DNA of 64,000 nucleotides from Streptomyces alboflavus (GCF_000716675.1 NZ_JNXT01000002.1:186001-250000), one strand, 5' to 3'. Positions 25,465-35,465 are shown, numbered from the stretch's first letter. Numbers and translations are program-made. Notes: a model not told the origin generated them from the letters alone.

Positions 25465-26937
25465 ATGAGCGACTCCGCGCACGACCCGGACACCACCAGC
25501 GCCCCCTGGGCGCTCCAGTTCGACGCGGACGGGGGCGAGACGGACAGCGAGCAGGGCGAGCGGGTCGCGGCGTCCGCACGCGCCGCGGGCGTCCGCGATC
25601 TCGTGCTCCTCGCGCACACCGCCCACAACGACGCCGAGACGACCACCGACGTCGACGCGCGTTTCCGCGCCCTGTTCACCGAAGGGACAGCGGACGGCGG
25701 CGAAGGACCGGCGGGCGACGGCCCGGGCTTCGTGAGCGTGCACTGGCCCGGCATGCGGTTCGGGCCGGAGCCGGGGCTCACCGACGCCACCGAGTCCGCG
25801 CTCCGTCGCACGTTCCCCGGCCAGGACCGACTCATCGCGGACCTGCGCTCCCTCGTGGACGAGCGGCCGCGCCAGTTCAGCGCCGTCGACGACGTGGGCA
25901 TGCTGCTGCGGCGCCTCGTCGAGGAACCCCTGCACGCCCCCGCCGCGGCCTACGCCACCGACATGGGCGACGAACTGCTGCCCCAGTCCGACCCGGCGAT
26001 GCTGTTCGACAGCACCTCGCACGTCTGCGAAGGTCTCGCCCACGCCCTGGAGCGGGCTCAGGAGGAGGCCGAACGCGCCGAGCAGCGCCCCGAGCGGATC
26101 GAGCAGCCGGGACGGGGCCCGGAGGCGCCCACGGTGTCGAAGTCCGGGACGCTGACGGAGGCCGAGACCGCGGGCCCCCGCCCCGCCGACGCCCCCACCG
26201 ACTGGCTCGCCCGTCCCGACCCGCTGACCCCCAGCGCCCGCCCGTTCGGCTCCGCGGAGTCCGGGCGCGCCCTGGACCGGCTGTGGGACGGGGCGCACCA
26301 ACTTCTGTGCCAGGTCGTCTCCTACGCCGTCAGGCGGCGCGCCGGAATGATCGGCGAGGGCGGGCTCGCCCCCGCGCTCGGACAGCTCGCCGAGGCGCTG
26401 CCGGACACACGGATCCATCTCGTCGGCCACGGCGCCGGGGCGCGGCTCGTCGCGTACGCCGCCCGGGGGCTCAAGGAGGCGACGGGCGGGCCCGCCTCCA
26501 TGACCCTGCTTCAGGGGGCCCTGTCCCACTTCGCCTTCGCCGCCCACCTGCCGCAGCAGATGCGCGGCGGGGGCGCGCTCGCCGGGGTGGCACGGAGTGT
26601 CGCGGGGCCGGTGGTGTGCGCGTACTCGCACCACGACCGGGAGCTCGGCCTGCTGTTCCCGCTGGCCTCCCGCATGATCGGCGAGTCGCCCTCCCTGGTG
26701 GGCGCCGACCGGCTGTGGGGCGCGCTCGGCTACGACGGGGTGCAGGGCGTCGACGGCTGCCCCACCCTCACCCTCGCCGACGCGCTCACGGAGGAGGCGC
26801 TGCCCAGCTCGGGATACGTCAGCGTCGACGCATCGGCGGTCGTCCGCCGTGGAGTGCCGCCGCAGGGCGCGCACTTCGACGTGTTCCACCCCGAACTCGC
26901 CCGCTTGGTCCTGGCCGCGGGCCGGATCGCGAGGTGA
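25465..26937 (+). CDS. Alpha/beta-hydrolase-like protein of unknown function
   Basis: 490 residues. The only clear signature is a nucleophile elbow GHGAG in IHLVGHGAGARLVAYAA near residue 325, with following VVCAYSHHD and a late His (GAHFDVFHPEL), a plausible triad. The first 150 residues (VLLAHTAHNDAETT, VHWPGMRFGPEPG) resemble caspase-free peptidase/lipase-like serine hydrolases found with signalling genes; a Glu/Arg-rich linker lies near 180-240. Cytoplasmic, no signal peptide. The gene sits between the B12 protein and the sigma factor. Confidence 0.68.
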   Translation: MSDSAHDPDTTSAPWALQFDADGGETDSEQGERVAASARAAGVRDLVLLAHTAHNDAETTTDVDARFRALFTEGTADGGEGPAGDGPGFVSVHWPGMRFGPEPGLTDATESALRRTFPGQDRLIADLRSLVDERPRQFSAVDDVGMLLRRLVEEPLHAPAAAYATDMGDELLPQSDPAMLFDSTSHVCEGLAHALERAQEEAERAEQRPERIEQPGRGPEAPTVSKSGTLTEAETAGPRPADAPTDWLARPDPLTPSARPFGSAESGRALDRLWDGAHQLLCQVVSYAVRRRAGMIGEGGLAPALGQLAEALPDTRIHLVGHGAGARLVAYAARGLKEATGGPASMTLLQGALSHFAFAAHLPQQMRGGGALAGVARSVAGPVVCAYSHHDRELGLLFPLASRMIGESPSLVGADRLWGALGYDGVQGVDGCPTLTLADALTEEALPSSGYVSVDASAVVRRGVPPQGAHFDVFHPELARLVLAAGRIAR

Positions 26938-27058
26938 CGCACAAGAGGGCGCGCGACCCAATTCCGGATCGTGAGGTGTGGGACCGGGAGCGAGGGGCAG
27001 ACGCGTCTTGAGTCCCCGGTTCGTGACACGGGGTGCCGTCGAGAGAAGGGTGGATCGT

Positions 27059-27949
27059 GTGGCTGCCGCGATGGGTGCATGCAGGCCGACAGTGTCCGGG
27101 ATCCGGTCGACAAGGGCCGAGGCCTGCGTGGAGGGAGAACTGCCGCTGATCGAAGCACCGTCGACCGTCGAGCCGCACAACGCACGCGTGCTCTCCCGGC
27201 AGTTCTTCGACCGCCTCGCCGTTCTCGAAGAGGGCACGCACGACCACCAGTACGTGCGCAACACGCTGATCGAGATGAACCTCTCGCTGGTGCGCTACGC
27301 CGCCTCGCGCTACCGGGGCCGCGGCGACGAGATGGAGGACATCGTCCAGGTCGGCACGATCGGCCTGATCAAGGCCATCGACCGGTTCGACCTGTCGCGC
27401 GAGGTGGAGTTCGCCACCTTCGCCGTCCCCTACATCGTCGGTGAGATAAAGCGCTTCTTCCGCGACACCAGCTGGGCCGTGCACGTGCCGCGCCGACTCC
27501 AGGAAGCGCGCATCGAACTGGTCAAGGCCACCGAGGAGTTGGCGACCCGGCTGGACCGGGACCCGACCACCGCCGAGCTGGCCGAGCTGATGTCCCTGTC
27601 CGAGGAAGAGGTCATCGAGGCCCGCAAGGCCTCCAACGGCTACACCTCCACGTCCCTGAACGCCGCGCTGCTCATGGGCGGCGGCAACGACGACGGGGAG
27701 GCGGCCCTCGCCGACTTCATCGGCGAGGAGGACGCCGCGTACGAACTCGTCGAGGACTTCAACAGCCTCGCCCCCCTGATCGGCGAACTGTCCGAGCGGG
27801 ACCGGGAGATCATCCACATGCGCTTCGTGGAGGAACTCACCCAGGGCGAGATCGGCGACCGCCTCGGCGTCTCCCAGATGCAGGTGTCCCGCCTCCTCAA
27901 GCGCATCATCGGCCGCCTGCGCGCGGGCCTGATGCCCGCCGGGGCCTGA
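27059..27949 (+). CDS. SigB/SigF/SigG-family RNA polymerase sigma factor
   Basis: 296 residues. Region 2 (LVRYAASRYRGRG, DIVQVGTIGLIKAIDRFD, FATFAVPYIVGEIKRFFRD), region 3 (VPRRLQEARIELVKATEEL) and region 4 (ELSERDREIIHMRF, LTQGEIGDRLGVSQMQVSRLL) are complete and of the stress/sporulation type controlled by HATPase anti-sigma factors. GTG 27059 was chosen for AAGGGTGG upstream; GTG 27128 would give a shorter form. It likely directs the stress or developmental regulon governed by the adjacent switch proteins. Confidence 0.93.
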   Translation: MAAAMGACRPTVSGIRSTRAEACVEGELPLIEAPSTVEPHNARVLSRQFFDRLAVLEEGTHDHQYVRNTLIEMNLSLVRYAASRYRGRGDEMEDIVQVGTIGLIKAIDRFDLSREVEFATFAVPYIVGEIKRFFRDTSWAVHVPRRLQEARIELVKATEELATRLDRDPTTAELAELMSLSEEEVIEARKASNGYTSTSLNAALLMGGGNDDGEAALADFIGEEDAAYELVEDFNSLAPLIGELSERDREIIHMRFVEELTQGEIGDRLGVSQMQVSRLLKRIIGRLRAGLMPAGA

Positions 27950-28073
27950 CCTGGAGACCACCGGGACGACCTGACGCGACCTCGAAGATTGACCCCGCTC
28001 AGCCGGGAAACCCGGCCCGTGGCGAGTCCACCGACCGGGCTGCTCCCGGGAGAGTTCGGAAGTGAGCTCCCTG

Positions 28074-28107
28074 CCTCTGCCCCCGCGGTCGACAGCGGGG
28101 GCAGAGG
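28074..28107. terminator. Bidirectional terminator
   Basis: 13-bp perfect stem (28074-28086 with 28095-28107), 8-nt loop, between the sigma factor and convergent VOC genes. Confidence 0.7.
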
Positions 28108-28137
28108 GATGTCCGCCGCCGGGCGCCGGCTCCCGGC

Positions 28138-28593
28138 TCAGCCCGGAGAACCTTCGTCGATGGCCTGCATCGGGTCACCGCCCGGGTTCCACTTGGCCAG
28201 GAACGCCGCCTGACGGCCGAGGTCGACGAGTTCGACGCGGGCGCCGATGCTGTCCACGCGGTGGTAGGCGAACGGGCGGCCGTGCGGGCAGCCGGAGAAG
28301 TCCGTCGGCAGGCCCTGGTCCCGCAGGCGTCGCGAGCCTTGCTCGACGTCGCTCGACCAGAAGCCGATGTGGTCGAACCGGGCTCCCGCCGAGGCGTCCC
28401 ACGGGCTGCCCGCAGGGCCTTCGATCAGCTCGATGAACGGCGGGCCGCCCGTGGTGAAGACGATCCGGAAGTCCCACTCCCCGATCCGGTCCGACGCGGG
28501 GGCGCTCCATTCGACCCCGGCCGCCCGTTGGAAGTCGCGCATCGCCCGTTCGATGTCCGGGACCGCGAAGCACACGTGGTAGAAGGCTGTCAT
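28138..28593 (-). CDS. VOC (glyoxalase/dioxygenase superfamily) protein
   Basis: 151 residues, two betaalphabetabetabeta repeats: FYHVCFAVPDIERAMRDFQ and FDHIGFWSSDVEQGSRRL, with metal-ligand His in each N-terminal strand and acidic ends IELIEGP and VELVDLG. The family includes glyoxalases, dioxygenases and drug-binding proteins; the substrate cannot be told. ATG 28593 fits the domain start. Confidence 0.88.
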   Translation of the reverse strand: MTAFYHVCFAVPDIERAMRDFQRAAGVEWSAPASDRIGEWDFRIVFTTGGPPFIELIEGPAGSPWDASAGARFDHIGFWSSDVEQGSRRLRDQGLPTDFSGCPHGRPFAYHRVDSIGARVELVDLGRQAAFLAKWNPGGDPMQAIDEGSPG

Positions 28594-28624
28594 ACGACCA
28601 TGATCGGGTATGGGCGCGCGCCGC

Positions 28625-29038
28625 TCACCGCTCCCCGGCGCGCGGCTGCGGCACCGTCGCCCAGACGTTCTTGCCCCCGGGGCGCCACTCCACCCGCACA
28701 CCCTCGGTGAGGCCGCGGACCAGGTGGAGGCCGAAGCCGCCGGGGCGGCCCGGGTCCAGGGGGAGAGTGCGGGGTGGCCGGGTACCGGCGTCGTGGACCG
28801 AGACGGTGAGGCCCCGGTCATGGTGGCTGAGGCGGAGTCCGGTCACCCCGCGGGCGTGCCGCAGGGCGTTGGTCACCAGCTCGGACACCACGACGAGCAC
28901 GGCGTCCCGGTGTCTCTCGTCGTCGTAGCCGGCGGCCGCCATGAAGTCCCGTGCCATCGCACGGGCCTGGGCCGCCGACGTCGGCGCGTCCCGCCCCCAT
29001 TCCCGGCACACCCGCTGCTCCCCTGGGGAGTGCACCAC
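28625..29038 (-). CDS. HATPase-domain protein (anti-sigma kinase-like)
   Basis: 137 residues. N-box VVSELVTNALRHARG, DAGTRPP and GGFGLHLVRGL (G2 box) define an RsbW-like GHKL domain; upstream AARDFM and ERHRDAVLV helices are typical. One of many such proteins in Streptomyces; its proximity to the SigB-type gene suggests it may be a second regulator in the same network. Runs toward the VOC gene (31 bp gap). Confidence 0.87.
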   Translation of the reverse strand: MVHSPGEQRVCREWGRDAPTSAAQARAMARDFMAAAGYDDERHRDAVLVVVSELVTNALRHARGVTGLRLSHHDRGLTVSVHDAGTRPPRTLPLDPGRPGGFGLHLVRGLTEGVRVEWRPGGKNVWATVPQPRAGER

Positions 29039-29193
29039 GGCAACCTCCCGTCGTTCTCAGGCTCCTGGACACCGTTCGCTTGCCCGGTTCCGGCGCCCGT
29101 ACGCGGGTGTCACCCAAGTGGACCGCGCGACTCCGGGACTGGCCGCAGTCCGACCGTGGAGTCGGTGGCGACGGGTTCCCCGAGTCCGCCTCC

Positions 29194-29673
29194 TCACCGC
29201 CGGGCGCGTCCGAGTTCGGCGAGGCGGGTCAGCGCGGGCAGTGCCTCGGTGATGGACTGCCGCTGTTCCGGGGTCAACTGGGCGATCAGGGGGGCCAGAT
29301 GACGGGTCCGGTCCTCGTGGCGGGACCGGCCGACGCGGCGTCCGGCCTCGGTGATGTGGACGAGGACGGCGCGGCCGTCGCTCGGGTCGGGGTGGCGCTC
29401 CACCAGGCCGTCCCGTTCGAGGCGGGTGACGAGCTGGGTGATGCCGGGCTGGCTGACCTGCTCGGTGCGGGCCAGGTCGCTCAGGCGCAGCGGGCCGCCC
29501 CCGAAGGCGAGGGTGTCGAGGACCGACAGGGTGGTGAACGACAGCTTCTCCAGGACCGGCAGGCGGATGTAGAAGCGGTTGAAGTTCTCGACCGCGGCGG
29601 CGAAGGCCTCCACGTCCAGGCCGCCGTCGGCGCCGTCTCCCTCGCTGTTGCCCAGGGTCCCGCTGTTCTTCAT
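29194..29673 (-). CDS. MarR family transcriptional regulator
   Basis: 159 residues. HTH LRLSDLARTEQVSQPGITQLVTRLERDGLV and wing DPSDGRAVLVHITEAG; N-terminus is acidic and Ser/Gly-rich. Divergent from a type I GAPDH gene across 135 bp that includes an AT-rich patch. This arrangement recalls the GapR/PenR-type regulators next to pentalenolactone-insensitive GAPDH genes. Confidence 0.92.
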   Translation of the reverse strand: MKNSGTLGNSEGDGADGGLDVEAFAAAVENFNRFYIRLPVLEKLSFTTLSVLDTLAFGGGPLRLSDLARTEQVSQPGITQLVTRLERDGLVERHPDPSDGRAVLVHITEAGRRVGRSRHEDRTRHLAPLIAQLTPEQRQSITEALPALTRLAELGRARR

Positions 29674-29705
29674 GGTGTCGTCCACTCCAAAAATATATCG
29701 CACGC

Positions 29706-29713
29706 TTAATTAA
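29706..29713. promoter_or_regulatory. AT-rich palindrome between MarR and GAPDH
   Basis: TTAATTAA, centred in the most AT-rich 40 bp of the neighbourhood (about 29685-29725), between divergent starts. Probable promoter/operator of the MarR-GAPDH pair. Confidence 0.4.
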
Positions 29714-29796
29714 ATTGCTTATGATGTTCTTGTCGGCGCCCCGCGACCTCGTCGAACCATGGCACGACGGGCGCCGTAGGCCTCGTAGCCGCGTGA

Positions 29797-30813
<1,017 letters not shown>

Positions 30814-30854
30814 CCGCAACGGATTCCGTGCCGCGCGAGCGCGCGTCGGGTGGG

Positions 30855-30889
30855 GCTCCGGCCCGCCGCTGGGGGCAGCGGGCCGGAGC
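30855..30889. terminator. Terminator between gap and secreted-protein gene
   Basis: 12-bp perfect stem (30855-30866 with 30878-30889), between convergent genes. Confidence 0.7.
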
Positions 30890-30906
30890 GGTCCATCGGG
30901 GGCGGT

Positions 30907-31434
30907 TCAGTTCCAGGGGTTGGCCGGCTGGTCGTTGATCGCCGTCCAGAAGCGGGTGCCCGCGGGCACCTCGCCCTTGGCCCAGAAGCTCCAGCCACCG
31001 GAGCTCTCCAGGTTCGGTCCGTACCGGCCGTCGTGGAACTCGGCCATCCGCCAGCCCGAGCCGAAGGTGTTCGCGCAGACGTTGTCGGCGACGGCGCGGC
31101 TGGTCAGACGGGTGCCGCGGATCGGGTTGCTCGCGGCGACGGTGCCGCGGGCCCAACCGGCGTAGAAACCGGGGGTGATGCCCGCGGGCGCGGCGCTGTT
31201 GTCGATCTTCAGGCACAGCACCGGAAGGGCCGTGCTGATGTCCGTGTCACCGGTGTACGCGTTGCTGAGCGGGCCGCCGCCCACCTGGACCGTGCCGCTG
31301 GGACCGTCGGCCAGCAGCGTCCAGGTCATCGCCTTTCCGTTGTTGTCCGGTGCGGCCGCGGCGGGGCTCGCCGCTCCGGCGGCCACCATCAGGGCGGCGG
31401 CGCCGAGGGACAGAGCCAACTTGATCGGGCGCAA
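30907..31434 (-). CDS. Secreted protein of unknown function (TTG start)
   Basis: 175 residues. Signal peptide 1-28 ending SPAAAA. The mature domain has two cysteines (VLCLKID, NVCANTFG) and the aromatic run GSGWRMAEFHDGRYG, GGWSFWAKG, TRFWTAINDQPANPW, seen in other actinobacterial secreted proteins of unknown role. The start codon is TTG, supported by AGGAG about 5 nt upstream and by placing a normal signal peptide at residue 1. Confidence 0.75.
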   Translation of the reverse strand: MRPIKLALSLGAAALMVAAGAASPAAAAPDNNGKAMTWTLLADGPSGTVQVGGGPLSNAYTGDTDISTALPVLCLKIDNSAAPAGITPGFYAGWARGTVAASNPIRGTRLTSRAVADNVCANTFGSGWRMAEFHDGRYGPNLESSGGWSFWAKGEVPAGTRFWTAINDQPANPWN

Positions 31435-31652
31435 GGCTTCTCCTCACGGATGTCACACGAGTTACGTGCCAGGACGGTCACGGATTCTTCACGTCCTTCA
31501 GACTTTCTCCAAGAGTGAGAATGCGACATCCCCTGTGTCCGGAACCGGGGCGCAGCGGGCACGGATCGGCGGGCGGTGACCACCACGTGCCGAGGCCTGG
31601 AGGTCGCCGCCCGCCGAGCGGGTCCGGTGGTCACACCGGAGAGGTCATCTGC

Positions 31653-32651
31653 TCACCGCGCGCCGAAGTTCTGCGTCCACCACGGTCCGCCGGAACCCTT
31701 CACGACGCCCACCCCCAGCTCCTTGAACGAGCAGTTGAGGATGTTGGCGCGGTGGCCCGAGCTGTTCATCCAGGAGGTCATGACCGACTTGGCGGTCTGC
31801 TGGCCGCGGGCGATGTTCTCGCCGTAGGTGCTCCACCGGTAGCCCGCCGCGGTAATGCGCTGGCCCGGGTCGGTGCCGTCGGGGGAGGTGTGCGAGAAGT
31901 AGTTGCGCGCCTTCATATCGGCGGAGTGCCGCTGCGCGGCCGTGGCGAGCTTGCTGTTGGTGGTGAGCGGGCGGCAACCGGCCTTCTGGCGTTCGGCGTT
32001 GACCAGGTTGAGCACCTGCTGTGCGGTCGAGTCCGAGGCCGAACCCGAGGGGGCCTTGGGTGTCGTCGGTGTCGGGGTCGGGCGGCTCGTTCTCGGGGGC
32101 GCCGGGGGCTTCGTCTTCTCGGGCTTCGCCGTCGGGGTCTTCGCGGGCTTCTTCGACGGCTTCGCGGACGTGGACTTCTTCGGCTCCGCGGGCTTCGACG
32201 GGGAAGCGGACGTGGACTTCTTCGCCTTCGGCGTGGCGGACGGCGGCTCGCTCGACGGCGTGGGCTCGCCCGTGTCCGTGTCCATGGCGGCCGCGGCCGC
32301 GGTCTTCTCGGGGGTGTCGGAGCCGTCCGAGCCCCACTGCATGACGGCGGTCAGCGCCGCGATCGCCGCGATGCCCGCGCCCGCGGCGATGGCCTGCCGA
32401 CGGCGCCGCGTGGTGCGCCGCTGGCGCAGCTCGGCACGGGAACCCGGGGCGCCGGACGCGGCCGGGGATATCGAGGTGACGTCGTCGGCGAGGTGCGCGT
32501 CGGCGCCGTGCGGCGCGGCGTACGGCTGGCCCGGGCCGGTGCCGGGGTCGTACGCGTACGGGTCGGGGTGGTGGGGGTAGGGGCCGCCGGGCGCCGTGGG
32601 GTCGGCGGGGTGCGGAGGGGACAGCGGGTCTGACGGATCTTGTGGATTCAT
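31653..32651 (-). CDS. Membrane-anchored CAP-domain protein
   Basis: 332 residues. Pro/Tyr-rich cytoplasmic N-terminus (1-75), Arg-rich stop (RQRRTTRRRRQ), one membrane helix (IAAGAGIAAIAALTAVMQW), a long Lys/Pro/Ser/Thr linker with PSKP/KKST repeats crossing the wall, then a C-terminal CAP/SCP domain: VLNLVNAERQKAGC, AAQRHSADMKARNYFSHTSPDG, RWSTYGENIARG, WMNSSGHRANILN. Cell-surface CAP proteins bind lipids or act as proteases/allergen-like proteins; the bacterial function is unresolved. Confidence 0.9.
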   Translation of the reverse strand: MNPQDPSDPLSPPHPADPTAPGGPYPHHPDPYAYDPGTGPGQPYAAPHGADAHLADDVTSISPAASGAPGSRAELRQRRTTRRRRQAIAAGAGIAAIAALTAVMQWGSDGSDTPEKTAAAAAMDTDTGEPTPSSEPPSATPKAKKSTSASPSKPAEPKKSTSAKPSKKPAKTPTAKPEKTKPPAPPRTSRPTPTPTTPKAPSGSASDSTAQQVLNLVNAERQKAGCRPLTTNSKLATAAQRHSADMKARNYFSHTSPDGTDPGQRITAAGYRWSTYGENIARGQQTAKSVMTSWMNSSGHRANILNCSFKELGVGVVKGSGGPWWTQNFGAR

Positions 32652-32947
32652 GGTGTGGGGGAACGCCTCGGTGTGGTCGGAAGGGGACTGGCAGGGGGAA
32701 CGAGCGGGTCGGCGTGGCCCGGGGGCGGGGCGCCGGGGTGCGTGCGCGGGAGGAGATCGGTCGGGGCGGTCAGGTGGATGGTGCCCGCCGTCGGCGGCGG
32801 TACGAGTGCGGGGCCGGTCGGGACCCGCTCCGTGGGAGCGAGGAGCGCGCCGTGCCGCGGGTACGCGCCGCACGCGCGGGTGGGGTGCGCGAGGCGCCCC
32901 CGCCGCAGCGCGGACGGCCTGCTCGGGCTCTGCCGGTCGTGCTGCAT
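32648..32947 (-). CDS. Possible Pro-rich small protein overlapping CAP gene
   Basis: 99 residues, ATG with GGGGAG upstream, stop overlapping the CAP-gene start as ATGA. Third codon positions are mostly G/C, but the composition (Pro, Arg, Thr, His) is disordered and matches nothing I know. It may be a real coupled leader gene or chance. The rest of the 478-bp gap to 33130 shows no other feature. Confidence 0.28.
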   Translation of the reverse strand: MQHDRQSPSRPSALRRGRLAHPTRACGAYPRHGALLAPTERVPTGPALVPPPTAGTIHLTAPTDLLPRTHPGAPPPGHADPLVPPASPLPTTPRRSPTP

Positions 32948-33129
32948 GACGCTCCCCTCTCCTGGTTCCTGTGGTGCCTGTGTGGCCGCGCTGATGGGGA
33001 GATCCTGCGGGCTGGGGCGGCATAACAGAAAGCGAAGCGATTGCTTTGAGAGCCGGGTCACGTTTCTCGGCTGTGAAGGCCGGGACATGCTCTCGAAAGA
33101 GGCGAAACGCCGAAACGGGAGGAATGCAT

Positions 33130-34539
33130 ATGCGAAGGGTGACGACGGCTGCGATGGCGGCCCTGACTCTCACCCTGGGGTCGGGCTTCACCGCGGGGGC
33201 GGCGACAGCTGTCACACCAGCGAACTCCGCACCGGCGGCGGTTGGGACAGAATCGCCGAAATCCGGAATATGGCGTGTGGATGGTTATGGGGCGGTGTGG
33301 TCGATTCGTGACGGCGTGCTCCAGGAGTACGAGACCACGTCCGTGAGCTGCCTCAAGGGCGACGTCGCGAAGCGGACGGGCCCGGGGCGCTACCTCGACG
33401 GGAACGGCGTCGGCCTGACCCTGCGCGCGGGGCCCGGCCGGGACCGGGCGATCCTGCACATGGACGGCACCACGGGCCACCAGGAGCTGCGGCGCGTCGG
33501 GAAGCTCCCCGCCACCTGCACGGGTCCGGCGCCAGCGGGCCCCGTCGCGACCTTCGACGTCTTCTGGCAGTCGTACGAGGAGAACTACCCGTTCTTCGCC
33601 GCCAAGGGCATCGACTGGCACGCGATGCGCGACCGGTACCGCCCCAAGGTGCACGCGGACACGACCCCCGAGGAACTGTTCGCGATCTTCTCCGAGATGC
33701 TCGACCCGCTCGAGGACATGCACTCCGGGGTGGGGTACGGCGACCGGTACTTCAACCGGGGCCGGTCCGGCACGGTGCCGCCCAGCGAGGAACTGGACGC
33801 CCGGGTCAAGAAGTTCGTCCTCGCACGCGACCTGAAGGACGCCGAGCACGTCCAGGACTTCGCCAAGGGCCGCATCACCTACGCCGACCTGCCGGGCGGC
33901 CAGGGCTATCTGCGGATCTCCGGCTTCAGCGGGTACGCGGGCGACGGCGCCCCGTACGCCGCGCAGCTCGCCGAGCTGGACCGGGCGCTGGACGCCGTCT
34001 TCACCGAGGACCGCACGCGGAAGCTGCGCGGCCTCGTCATCGACCTGCGGATCAACGGCGGCGGCTCGGACGCGCTGGGCGTGCATCTCGCCGGACGCCT
34101 CACCGACACCGGCTACGTCGCGTACTCCAAGCGCGCCCGCAACGACCCCGCCGACCCCACGCGGCACACCCGCCCGCAGCCTGTTCGCGTCACGCCGGCC
34201 GCCGCACCCCGCTACACCGGACCCCTCGCCGTCCTCACCGGCGGGTCGACGGTGAGCGCCGGTGAGACGTTCGTCCAGGCCCTGATCGACCGGCCCGGCA
34301 AGGCCGTGCGGATCGGGCAGCCCACCCAGGGCGTGTTCTCGGACGTCCTGCCGCGCAGGCTGCCCATCAGCGGCATGGGGACATGGCTGCCGAACGAGGA
34401 GTTCCTGACCAGGTCGGGCACCAGCTTCGACGGCCCCGGCATCCCCCCGCACCTGGCCGAACCGGTCTTCACGGAGGAGGAGTTCGAGAAGAACAGGGAC
34501 TCGGCCTTCGACAAGGCCCTGAAGATCCTGCGGAGTTGA
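33130..34539 (+). CDS. Secreted S41 family peptidase
   Basis: 469 residues. Signal peptide 1-27, an N-terminal domain about 40-140, then a tail-specific-protease fold: FWQSYEENYPFFAAKGIDW, LGHSG-like MHSGVGYG, GYLRISGFSGYAG, LVIDLRINGGGSDALG, and nucleophile Ser in LTGGSTVSAGETF. No PDZ is obvious. Secreted or cell-wall protease processing C-termini. ATG 33130 is placed by GGGAGGA upstream; an ATG two codons earlier is also possible. Confidence 0.9.
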   Translation: MRRVTTAAMAALTLTLGSGFTAGAATAVTPANSAPAAVGTESPKSGIWRVDGYGAVWSIRDGVLQEYETTSVSCLKGDVAKRTGPGRYLDGNGVGLTLRAGPGRDRAILHMDGTTGHQELRRVGKLPATCTGPAPAGPVATFDVFWQSYEENYPFFAAKGIDWHAMRDRYRPKVHADTTPEELFAIFSEMLDPLEDMHSGVGYGDRYFNRGRSGTVPPSEELDARVKKFVLARDLKDAEHVQDFAKGRITYADLPGGQGYLRISGFSGYAGDGAPYAAQLAELDRALDAVFTEDRTRKLRGLVIDLRINGGGSDALGVHLAGRLTDTGYVAYSKRARNDPADPTRHTRPQPVRVTPAAAPRYTGPLAVLTGGSTVSAGETFVQALIDRPGKAVRIGQPTQGVFSDVLPRRLPISGMGTWLPNEEFLTRSGTSFDGPGIPPHLAEPVFTEEEFEKNRDSAFDKALKILRS

Positions 34540-34548
34540 CCTGAGGGG

Positions 34549-34904
34549 ATGTCGAGCAGGGGCGGGGCGAAGGGAGGCGCGCCGATCAGGGACGAGGCAC
34601 GGCTGCTCGCCCTGGAGGTCGACGCGATCCACGGACTCGTACCGGAATTCGGGGGAACCGCCCGCCGTGCGGGACGCGACCGTCCTCGCCGTCTGGGCCT
34701 GGTCGCCGCGGGCCCGGCTGCTGGCGCTGGGGCCCGGCGTCGCGCGCCCCGTCCTGGATCTTCCCCGCGCGACTCCCCGCCCCCGGCCCGCTGCCCGTCC
34801 TGGTCTCCACCGCCGAGGGCCGGGCGGTCGCCCGGGGCCTGGGTCTCACCCCGCTCGGCTCGATCTGGACCGTGCGCCCGGAGGTCACCCACCCGGCCCC
34901 GTAA
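34549..34904 (+). pseudogene. Decayed acetyltransferase-like gene
   Basis: Protein-like sequence jumps between three frames: RDEARLLALEVDAIHGLVPEF in the first, then VRDATVLAVWAWSPRARLL in the second, then LPVLVSTAEGRAVARGLGLTP and TVRPEVTHPAP before TAA in the third. The order fits N- and C-terminal parts of one gene with an internal deletion and two frameshifts. The tail resembles GNAT-like proteins, but family assignment is weak. Confidence 0.55.
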
Positions 34905-34946
34905 TCCTGTTGAGCCCCGGGCTCACGCCCCCGTACGTTCGGCGGC

Positions 34947-35465
34947 GTGACGAAATCCGCGACTCCCCGCGACCGGGTCCCCGACCTCCCCACGGAGCTG
35001 CCGGACCTGGTGCTCAGGGCACTGACCGCCGAGGACGCCGACGCGTACTACGCGCTCCTGGACCGCAACCGGCAGCACCTGAGCAGACTCGGCGACTACC
35101 AGGACGAGAGCCGTGCCACCCCGGCCTGGGTTCGCGCGCATCTGGCCGACAACCCCGCCCCCGATCTGCGCTACGGCATCCGCCTTTGCGACGAACTGAT
35201 CGGCCGCGTCGACCTCATCGCCGTCGACCCGCCGAACTACGGCACCGGCTACTGGATCGACGAGGCCCACCAGGGCGCGGGCCGCGCCACGGCGGCATGC
35301 GCGGCGCTGTACGCACACGCGGCGCGCGAACTCGCGGCGACGGACATCTACGCCGGGGTGACGCACGGGAACGACCGGAGCGTGGCGCTGCTCGGGCGCC
35401 TGGGCTTCGAGCGGGCGGCGGAGTTCGCGGACTACACGCGATTCCATCTCGCTCTCCAGCGGTGA
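34947..35465 (+). CDS. GNAT N-acetyltransferase, RimJ/RimL type
   Basis: 172 residues. LVLRALTAEDADAYYALLDRNRQHL at the start, GTGYWIDEAHQGAGRATAACAAL as acetyl-CoA-binding segment and GVTHGNDRSVALLGRLGFERAAEF near the end are diagnostic of RimJ/RimL-like acetyltransferases acting on protein N-termini or small amines. GTG start. Follows the decayed acetyltransferase-like gene. Confidence 0.9.
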   Translation: MTKSATPRDRVPDLPTELPDLVLRALTAEDADAYYALLDRNRQHLSRLGDYQDESRATPAWVRAHLADNPAPDLRYGIRLCDELIGRVDLIAVDPPNYGTGYWIDEAHQGAGRATAACAALYAHAARELAATDIYAGVTHGNDRSVALLGRLGFERAAEFADYTRFHLALQR

